DNA of 64,000 bases from Pseudoduganella guangdongensis (GTDB lineage Bacteria; Pseudomonadota; Gammaproteobacteria; Burkholderiales; Burkholderiaceae_D). The position numbers and the translations under genes were made by a program. Of the stretch, positions 58,660 through 64,000 are shown one piece after another. Numbering within the stretch: the stretch's first letter is position 1; each line of letters opens with the position of its first letter. The notes under the pieces were generated by a model that was not told where the DNA came from, ran no database searches, and saw only the letters and a list, made by a program, of their open reading frames with translations. The stretch lies in contig NZ_WWCJ01000005.1 of NCBI RefSeq assembly GCF_009857475.1, forward strand, positions 1 to 64,000. Direction: 5' to 3'.

Positions 58660-60004
58660 TGTCACTTGGCTTCCTTTCCTCAGTGGCGGCGCGGCGCCGC
58701 GGCAGGGTGACGCGGAAGGTGCTGCCTTGGCCGAGCGCCGATTCGACCTCGATGCGGCCCTGGTGTTTTTGCACAATGCCGTACGACAGCGACAGGCCCA
58801 GGCCGGTGCCCTTGCCGACTTCCTTGGTGGTGAAAAACGGGTCGAAGATGCGGCCCAGGTCTTGCGGCGCAATGCCGCAGCCGTTGTCGCCCACGCTGAA
58901 CCAGACTTGCTCGCCGTCGCAGCCGGTACGCAGCGTGATGCGCCCGCGCGCCGGGCCGATGGCGTGCGCCGCGTTGACCAGCAGGTTCATGGCCACCTGG
59001 TTAAGCTGCAGCGGCAGGCATTCGATGTCGGGGATCTCGCCGTACTCGCGCACCACCTCGGCGGTGTAGCGGATTTCGTTGGCGACGATGTTCAGGGTCG
59101 AGTCCAGGCCCTGGCGCAGGTCGGCCCAGACCCATTCCTGCGCGCTGTCGACGCGCGAAAAATCCTTCAGGTCCTGCACGATGTGGCGCACGCGCACGAT
59201 GCCTTCCCGCGATTCCTGCATCAGGGTCGGGATGTCCTCGCGCAGGAAGTCGAGTTCGACCTGCTGGCGCAGGGCTTGCAGGCGCTGCGCCAGCGCGGGG
59301 TCGGCCAGCGCCGCTTCCGCCGCGCGGTAGGCGTCGAGCATGGTGAACAGGCTGTCAAGGTAGCCTTGCAGGGTGCCGAAATTGGAAAAGATGTAGCCGA
59401 TCGGGTTGTTGATTTCGTGCGCCACGCCGGCCGCCAGTTGGCCGATCGAGGCCAGTTTGTCGGACTGCACCAGCTGCTGCTGGGTGCGCGTGAGCTGGGC
59501 GGTGCGCTGGCGCACCGTGTGTTCCAGCTTGTCGTGCGCCTGGCGCAGCGCGTTTTCCGCCACGCGCCGCTCGGTCACGTCGCGCAGGCTCTGGATGGCG
59601 CCCGCCAGCCGGCCGTCGTGCCCGCGCAGCGGGGCCGCCGTCAGTTGCAGCCAGTGGCCGGCGGCGCCGATATTCGGGAAGAAATCCTCCTCCTCGTAGG
59701 CGCCGTCGATCAGGGTGGAAGGGCGGTATTTGTCGCGGAAATTGCGGTCGCTGGCGGGATCGACCGCATCCACGATCAGGTCGGCCAGCAGCGGGCGCGG
59801 GCGGGTGTAAAAGGCGCGCCAGTGGTGGCGCGTGCCCACCATCTCCTGCGTGCTCCAGCCGAGCAAATGCTCGCAGGCCTTGTTCCAATGGGTGATGACA
59901 TGGGCGTTGTCGATGACAAAGGTGGCCACCGGGTGCCCGTCCAGCAGCTCCGACAGGGCTACGGTTGCGTGCTCGACCGTCCTTTCGTGGTGGAAGCTAC
60001 TCAT
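58640..60004 (-). CDS. PAS-domain histidine kinase
   Basis: This 454-residue soluble kinase has a PAS domain (about 20-150, VIDNAHVITHWNKACEHLLGW), HisKA (ASIGQLAAGVAHEINNPIGYIFSN) and HATPase (NLLVNAAHAIG, GKGTGLGLSLSYGIVQKHQG). Its C-terminal codons overlap the HD-GYP gene by 20 bp, so the two are one two-component system. TATAAT on the minus strand at 60040-60035 is a likely -10. The start at 60004 gives MSSFHHERTVEHA. Confidence 0.92.
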   Translation of the reverse strand: MSSFHHERTVEHATVALSELLDGHPVATFVIDNAHVITHWNKACEHLLGWSTQEMVGTRHHWRAFYTRPRPLLADLIVDAVDPASDRNFRDKYRPSTLIDGAYEEEDFFPNIGAAGHWLQLTAAPLRGHDGRLAGAIQSLRDVTERRVAENALRQAHDKLEHTVRQRTAQLTRTQQQLVQSDKLASIGQLAAGVAHEINNPIGYIFSNFGTLQGYLDSLFTMLDAYRAAEAALADPALAQRLQALRQQVELDFLREDIPTLMQESREGIVRVRHIVQDLKDFSRVDSAQEWVWADLRQGLDSTLNIVANEIRYTAEVVREYGEIPDIECLPLQLNQVAMNLLVNAAHAIGPARGRITLRTGCDGEQVWFSVGDNGCGIAPQDLGRIFDPFFTTKEVGKGTGLGLSLSYGIVQKHQGRIEVESALGQGSTFRVTLPRRRAATEERKPSDNDHPVR

Positions 60005-60064
60005 GTAAAAGTGGCATCTGGTGGGGGCAAATCGATTATACGGCGCGGCAATCAAATCCGCGCG

Positions 60065-60080
60065 TGTGCGCTACTTAACT
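60065..60080. promoter_or_regulatory. Envelope-regulon repeat, weaker site K
   Basis: TGTGCGCTACTTAACT keeps the left half-site and only 3 of 6 positions on the right. CAGGCT (60102-60107) is centred exactly 32 bp downstream and would serve the stress-protein gene at 60130. Confidence 0.45.
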
Positions 60081-60129
60081 GTCGCATGGCGGCAGCTTGG
60101 GCAGGCTGGTGCTTTTTGAGGAGAATGCC

Positions 60130-60660
60130 ATGCGCACCATTATTGCCGCCCATTTCCAGACCCAGGACGAATGCCAGCAAGCCTGCAGCGCGCTGCAGGC
60201 GGCCGGCTTTGCCGCCGGGCGCGTGAGTACGTTTTACGCCAATCCGCCCGGGCAGCACGCGGTGATCCCGAGCGGCGGCGACCGCGTCGTCTCGCCCGGG
60301 GCGCAGGATACGCCGCACGGGCTGGCCAAGGGCGAGGTGACCGGCGCCGCCGTGGGCGCGGCCCTGGGCGCGGCCAGCATTCCGCTGGCCGGACCGGTGG
60401 GGCCGGTGCTGGGCGGCCTGGTCGGGGCCCATGTCGGTTCGCTGTATAGCTTCTCCGAGCTCGAGGAGCGGGAGGCATCGGGCCCGCCGCCGCGCCCGGC
60501 CGGCATGCTGGTGGCCGTGGCGGTGGCGGACGCCGAGGAGGGGCGCGCCATCGCCCTGCTACGCGGCCAGGGCGCGCAGCAGGTGGAACGCGCCGAGGGC
60601 ACGATCGAGGACGGGGATTGGAAAGATTTCAATCCCTTGTCAGTGCCGCAATTCGTGTAG
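60130..60660 (+). CDS. General-stress-protein-like protein with glycine zipper
   Basis: This 176-residue protein starts with a ferredoxin-like half (MRTIIAAHFQTQDECQQACSALQAAGF) as in heat-induced YflT-like proteins, has a hydrophobic Gly/Ala-rich middle (about 72-110, GAAVGAALGAASIPLAGPVGPVLGGLVG) and a second small alpha/beta half (LVAVAVADAEEGRAIALLRGQGAQQVERAEG). GAGGAG lies before the ATG. The glycine zipper resembles those of the 40-50 kb cluster, and site K upstream has the same geometry. Confidence 0.8.
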   Translation: MRTIIAAHFQTQDECQQACSALQAAGFAAGRVSTFYANPPGQHAVIPSGGDRVVSPGAQDTPHGLAKGEVTGAAVGAALGAASIPLAGPVGPVLGGLVGAHVGSLYSFSELEEREASGPPPRPAGMLVAVAVADAEEGRAIALLRGQGAQQVERAEGTIEDGDWKDFNPLSVPQFV

Positions 60661-60838
60661 CGCCGGTTGTTGCGGAATGCAAACGCCCCTATTGCGAAAA
60701 GTAATTTCCGCTATGATAGTTGCTACAATAAAAGCAGCGAACCTGCAGCCGACTAGACGTGGATCATGACCACGGTGCGCCGTCCAGTACATCATCTGCC
60801 ACAAGAAGCGATCGCTTTGTTTTGAGGGGAGAGCGTCA

Positions 60839-61198
60839 ATGACACAGGCATGGGTAGTACTGTCGCGCCCGGACCGGCGTGATGTTTCGGCCCCGACCGA
60901 AGCCCAACTGGTGGCGGCATTGTCGGATGTGTACGGCGGCAAGATCCACGCGCCGGACGGCGTGCCCGGCAGCGCCACCCTGAAGTTCGGCTATGACGAT
61001 GGCTTGATGTACCAGGTGGAGGTCGATCCCGACGGCGCCGTGCGCTACGAGGAGTGGTCCGACCGCGATTGCGAAATCGCGCTGGCCACGCCGCGCCGCA
61101 TGCGCTGCAAGCAGGAGGACGCGCTGCAGATCTGGAAGTGGCTGGCGCAGCGCCAGGTGGCCAAGATCCGCGGCCAGGCCTGGCTGGCGGACGATTAA
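60839..61198 (+). CDS. Unknown small cytoplasmic protein
   Basis: This 119-residue protein has no signal or membrane segment and no family I recognise. It carries a beta-rich middle (SATLKFGYDDGLMYQVEVDPDGAVRYEEWSD in segments) and a helical end (EDALQIWKWLAQRQVAKIRG). It follows a 178-bp leader that holds TACAAT with an extended TGC and the palindrome AAGCGATCGCTT (60806-60817). It is convergent with the universal stress protein gene. Confidence 0.7.
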   Translation: MTQAWVVLSRPDRRDVSAPTEAQLVAALSDVYGGKIHAPDGVPGSATLKFGYDDGLMYQVEVDPDGAVRYEEWSDRDCEIALATPRRMRCKQEDALQIWKWLAQRQVAKIRGQAWLADD

Positions 61199-61200
61199 GC

Positions 61201-62100
61201 TTAATGCGACATCAGGAGCGGCAGCGTCATCGCATCGAGCACGCTGCGCGTGACGCCGCCCAGCAGCGTCTCGCGCAGGCGCGAGTGGCCGTACGCCCCC
61301 ATCACCAGTAAATCGCAATCGCGCTCGGCCGCCAGGGCCAGCAACTGGCCGCCGATGTCGCTGCCGCGTTTCAGCAAGCCCTGGCGTTCGCCCTGGCCCA
61401 GCACCAGGTGGGCGCTCACGCCGTGCCGCGCCAGCCAGGCCAGGATGTCGGCCCCGGGCGGCTCGCCGAACACGCCGGGGCGCGTCTCGGCATCGAAAAT
61501 GGCGACGGTCACGCGCTCGGCGCGGCGCAACAGGGGCAGGGCGTCCTGCAGCGCGCGCCCGGCCTCGCGGCTGGCGTTCCAGGCCGCCAGGATGTGGCGC
61601 GCCGGCGCCGGGCCGCCGCTGCTGGCGATGCCGTCCCGCGTGACGGCGATGGTGCCTGAGGGGCGCGCCGACAGGGGCACCACCAGCACCGGCTTGCCGC
61701 TCGCGGCCAGCACTTCGGCCGGCACGTCGGGGCCGCGCTGGCGCGCATCGAGCTGGCCGACGATGACCAGGTCGGCATGGCGTGCCATCAGGCTCAGGCC
61801 GGCGCTCGCGTCGTCGTCCAGGATGCGCTGCTCCAGCGATTGCACGCCCAGCGCCTGCAGGCGCGGCGCGAATTCGGCCAGGGCGCGGCCGGCGCGCTCG
61901 CGCAGGATGTCGAGGTGGCGCGCCAGGTTGGGGTCGTGCTCGTCCACCGTTTCGTTCTGGTACAGGAAGCGCGACACGCCGGTGGTGGCCACGCCCACCA
62001 CGTGGGCGCCTTCCTGCAGCGCCAGTTCGCCCGCCAGCAGGATGCGCGCCGCGCTGTGCGGCGCTTCATCGACATGCACCAGGATGGTCTTGTAAGCCAT
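61201..62100 (-). CDS. Universal stress protein, two Usp domains
   Basis: This 299-residue protein is a tandem UspA. The first domain (about 1-145) starts YKTILVHVDEAPHS and lacks the nucleotide loop. The second (about 155-299) ends with LLVMGAYGHSRLRETLLGGVTRSVL, the ATP-binding G-x2-G-x9-G(S/T) pattern. Double-domain Usp proteins of this kind are common in Proteobacteria and respond to starvation and oxidative stress. It lies 15 bp after the DksA-type gene, so they share a transcript. Confidence 0.92.
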   Translation of the reverse strand: MAYKTILVHVDEAPHSAARILLAGELALQEGAHVVGVATTGVSRFLYQNETVDEHDPNLARHLDILRERAGRALAEFAPRLQALGVQSLEQRILDDDASAGLSLMARHADLVIVGQLDARQRGPDVPAEVLAASGKPVLVVPLSARPSGTIAVTRDGIASSGGPAPARHILAAWNASREAGRALQDALPLLRRAERVTVAIFDAETRPGVFGEPPGADILAWLARHGVSAHLVLGQGERQGLLKRGSDIGGQLLALAAERDCDLLVMGAYGHSRLRETLLGGVTRSVLDAMTLPLLMSH

Positions 62101-62115
62101 AGAGCCTCCGGCGCC

Positions 62116-62493
62116 TCAGCGCAAGGCGGCGGTTGCTTTCTCGAGCCGGGTCTGGCAGGCGATGCACAGTGGCGCTTCGGGCCGGGCATTCAGGCGGGAG
62201 AAGGGGATTTCATTGCCGCAGTTATCGCACAGGCCGTAGCTGCCGTCCTCGATCTTGGCCAGGGCGTGCCGCACGCTGCTGAGCTGGGCCTGCTTGTGCT
62301 CGTCGGCTTCCAGCTCCAGCTGGTTGAGGGTGCGGTTGCTGGCGCTGTCGGCGGGCGAGGTTTCGATTTCCTCCACCGCGGGCACGCGCGCCAGTTCGCC
62401 GTCCATGCGGCCGGCCAGCTGCTGCAGCAACGTCAGCTTGCGTTGCTCCAGGGCGGCTTGCATTGAGGCAAGCTGTTCGCGCGACAGGCCCAT
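62116..62493 (-). CDS. DksA/TraR family zinc-finger protein
   Basis: This 125-residue protein has a coiled-coil front (about 5-80) and a C-terminal four-cysteine finger (GLCDNCGNEI...CIACQTRLE). The family phrase YGLCDNCGNEIPFSRLNARPEA, here given only in part, is typical of short DksA-like proteins that bind RNA polymerase. The coiled-coil tip has no clear DxxDxA pair, so it may act differently from DksA. I use the ATG at 62493; a GTG four codons earlier is possible. Confidence 0.9.
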   Translation of the reverse strand: MGLSREQLASMQAALEQRKLTLLQQLAGRMDGELARVPAVEEIETSPADSASNRTLNQLELEADEHKQAQLSSVRHALAKIEDGSYGLCDNCGNEIPFSRLNARPEAPLCIACQTRLEKATAALR

Positions 62494-62547
62494 GACGGTC
62501 TCCACGAATCCGTTGTTCGGAAGACCATTGTAAGCCTGCGGCGCGGT

Positions 62548-63012
62548 TTACGCACTCCCGCGCGGCAGCCGTGCGGCCAGCTGCTGTTTCAGGCTGCGCA
62601 GCGGCGCCACCAGGTGTTCCGGGCGCGCCGCCGCGATCGCCGCCGCCACCGCCAGCAAATCGGCACTGAGGGCGGCCAGTTCCTTGACCCGCTCGATGCG
62701 GCGCATGGCGTCGCGCGCCTCGGCCGCCAGGCGCAGCAGTTCCTCCAGCGTGACGCCCATGCCTTCCAGGGTATGGCTGGCGGCATCCACATACAGGCTG
62801 TTGGCTTGCTGGCGCAGCGCCACCTCGTTCTCGAACAGGGCCTGGGCCGCGCCGTGCGTGAGCGGGCTGGCGCCGCCCAGGCCGTTGTTGCCGGCCAGGT
62901 GCTGCTGCTGGCGGATGCCGCGCATGATGCGCGTGTGCAGTTCATCGGCGCTGGCCGACAGGCTGTCGGCCAGGGCTTCCAGGTCGTGCGGCAGGGTGGC
63001 GGTCAAGCTCAT
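62548..63012 (-). CDS. Unknown helical protein
   Basis: This 154-residue protein is almost all helix (LEALADSLSASADELHTRIMRGI, AAEARDAMRRIERVKELAALSADLLAVAAAI). It has no signal peptide, membrane segment or recognised family. It overlaps the lipoprotein gene by 4 bp (ATGA), so the two are translated together, and 54 bp separate it from the DksA-type gene. Confidence 0.75.
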   Translation of the reverse strand: MSLTATLPHDLEALADSLSASADELHTRIMRGIRQQQHLAGNNGLGGASPLTHGAAQALFENEVALRQQANSLYVDAASHTLEGMGVTLEELLRLAAEARDAMRRIERVKELAALSADLLAVAAAIAAARPEHLVAPLRSLKQQLAARLPRGSA

Positions 63013-63806
63013 GGCTGGGCTCCTTGCAAGGTGGCGGGGGGCGCGGCGGCGGGCTGCGGATCGAGGCCCTGCAGCAGGGCGGCGTGGCGCGCGCGCATCT
63101 GTTCGATGTGCTGGGCGGCCAGGGTGTGGCGCAGGCCGAGCAGGCGGTACTCGCGCACCTTTTCCTGCTGGTGGGCGCGCGCCAGGGCCGCCAGCAGGCG
63201 GTCGCGCGGCGCATCGGCATAGGGGATTTCCACCTCCAGCATGCCGAGCACGATGCGCTGTTCGTTGTCATGCTGCTTATTGAAGTAGCGCAGCAGGGTG
63301 TGCATGGCGTCCAGCGTGCCTTGCAGCGGCTCGCCGCCCTCGCGCAGCATGGCTTGCAGCGCCTGGTCCTGGGCCCGCCCGGTGCTGGCGCGCAGCAACA
63401 GGCGCACCAGGGCGGAATAGGCGTTGACGTGGCGGTCGCTGAGGCCGGTGTCCGGCCAGGCCTTGACGCCCTCGGCCAATTGCTTGACCTGGTCGCCGTA
63501 GTGGAAGGTGGCGCCGCCGGCCAGGGCGCCCAGGGCGCGCAGGTAGGTGGCGGCGGCCGCCTGCAGCGCGATGAAGTCGGGGTAGGCATCGCGCCGCTTG
63601 CGGTCGATGGCCTCCTCGCGCTGGGCGGCGGCGCTGGACAGGTAGGGTTGTGCGCGCTGGTAGGTGTCGCGGAAGCGCTGGCTCAGGTCGCTGAACGCCG
63701 CCAGCGCGGGCGCCTCATCGGCCAGGCTGCGCACCTCCTTCAAGCGCGGATTGCTGGCGCAGGCCGCCAGTAGCAAGCACAACAGTAAGCACAGGTAGCG
63801 TTTCAT
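63009..63806 (-). CDS. Lipoprotein of unknown function
   Basis: This 265-residue protein has a lipobox (LLAAC near residue 17, MKRYLCLLLCLLLAACAS) and a long helical mature part without known motifs; its Ala/Gln-rich end is disordered. GAGGAG precedes the ATG at 63806. Bases 63807-63813 and 63829-63835 can pair around that ribosome site. It is the first gene of a minus-strand unit that runs on to the DksA-type and stress protein genes. Confidence 0.8.
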   Translation of the reverse strand: MKRYLCLLLCLLLAACASNPRLKEVRSLADEAPALAAFSDLSQRFRDTYQRAQPYLSSAAAQREEAIDRKRRDAYPDFIALQAAAATYLRALGALAGGATFHYGDQVKQLAEGVKAWPDTGLSDRHVNAYSALVRLLLRASTGRAQDQALQAMLREGGEPLQGTLDAMHTLLRYFNKQHDNEQRIVLGMLEVEIPYADAPRDRLLAALARAHQQEKVREYRLLGLRHTLAAQHIEQMRARHAALLQGLDPQPAAAPPATLQGAQP

Positions 63807-63859
63807 GATGGTCTCCTCGGGCGGCAAGGACCATCTTGCGCCAAGGCGCGGCGGGCGCG

Positions 63860-63875
63860 TTTGCGCCAGCGCAAA
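63860..63875. promoter_or_regulatory. Envelope-regulon-like palindrome, weaker site M
   Basis: TTTGCGCCAGCGCAAA has perfect 7-bp arms around CA and matches 10 of 12 defined regulon positions. On the minus strand CAAGAT (63838-63833) is centred 32 bp away, before the lipoprotein gene. It lies 2 bp after the stop of the isomerase gene. Confidence 0.4.
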
Positions 63876-63877
63876 GG

Positions 63878-64000
63878 TCAGGCGTGCAGGTAGGGCGCGA
63901 GCCAGGCCAGGCTGGCGCCGGTGTGCGTGCGGGGCTGGTATTCGCAGCCGATCCAGCCTTCATACCCGAGCGCGTCGAGCAGGCCGAACAGGAAGGGATA
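63878..64000 (-). CDS. Hydroxypyruvate isomerase (Hyi family), C-terminal end
   Basis: Only the last 40 codons are in the window; the gene runs off the right edge. They read [20 protein letters not shown], then [20 protein letters not shown]. The LDALGYxGWxGCEYxP phrase is the C-terminal signature of hydroxypyruvate isomerase/OtnI-type TIM-barrel enzymes. Confidence 0.88.
   Translation of the reverse strand, partial: YPFLFGLLDALGYEGWIGCEYQPRTHTGASLAWLAPYLHA

Noticed and set aside
1..64000. CRISPR arrays, prophage, IS elements, integrases, rRNA operons
   Set aside because: No direct-repeat arrays with spacers, transposase or integrase proteins, or rRNA sequence were recognised; tRNA-Ser has no attachment-site duplication or integrase beside it.

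Overview
The window is one contiguous stretch of GC-rich chromosome from a betaproteobacterium, most likely an Oxalobacteraceae member (Massilia, Duganella or Janthinobacterium type). The evidence is the dnaX-ybaB-recR order, a PEP-CTERM protein, a BLUF photoreceptor operon, many c-di-GMP proteins, Burkholderiales-style porin and OmpA sequences, and an 'envelope stress' gene set. It has no phage, integrase, IS element, rRNA or CRISPR. The only RNA gene seen is tRNA-Ser(UGA). No gene-free stretch exceeds 300 bases.

Layout. 1-2.0 kb: end of dnaX, ybaB, a YciI gene, recR. 2.0-7.0 kb: a two-gene signalling operon (hybrid kinase with HPt, then REC-PAS-GGDEF-EAL). 7.0-11.6 kb: cstA-ybdD, a large perfect palindrome behind them, and a divergent Cache kinase/LuxR regulator pair. 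11.7-15.8 kb: EAL-HDOD, PAS-GGDEF-EAL and periplasmic binding protein operon. 15.8-18.9 kb: PEP-CTERM protein with a sigma-54 promoter, YggL, HxlR/MFS pair, tRNA-Ser. 18.9-20.8 kb: tspO-folE-BLUF operon. 20.8-27.1 kb: beta-glucoside uptake locus (LacI regulator, TonB receptor, GH1, MFS). 27-37 kb: mixed metabolic and hypothetical genes, including a small gene behind a consensus LexA box and a PAP2/lipid kinase/phosphoesterase operon.

37-55 kb and outliers near 60 and 64 kb: a dense set of outer-membrane and stress genes (phospholipase D lipoprotein, three OmpA-domain proteins, three glycine-zipper proteins, BON, ferritin, YqjD/YqjE, DUF3309, a 48-aa membrane peptide, AI-2E and BrkB membrane proteins, a collagen-like lipoprotein, two Crp/Fnr regulators). 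Reading the intergenic DNA shows a shared 16-bp inverted repeat, approximately TGTKCG-N4-CGMACA, at most of these promoters. Its centre lies 32 bp from the centre of a -10-like hexamer, which is the geometry of a class II Crp/Fnr-activated promoter (-41.5). One site sits midway between a glycine-zipper gene and a Crp/Fnr gene and faces a -10-like hexamer in both directions. I infer one envelope-stress regulon run by a Crp/Fnr-type activator, probably the product of 42554-43273. This is the main candidate for an undescribed system here.

55-64 kb: MtfA-type peptidase, a second signalling island (two PAS kinases around a REC-HD-GYP protein), a stress-protein homologue, a universal stress protein, a DksA-type protein, two unknown genes and the end of a hydroxypyruvate isomerase gene.
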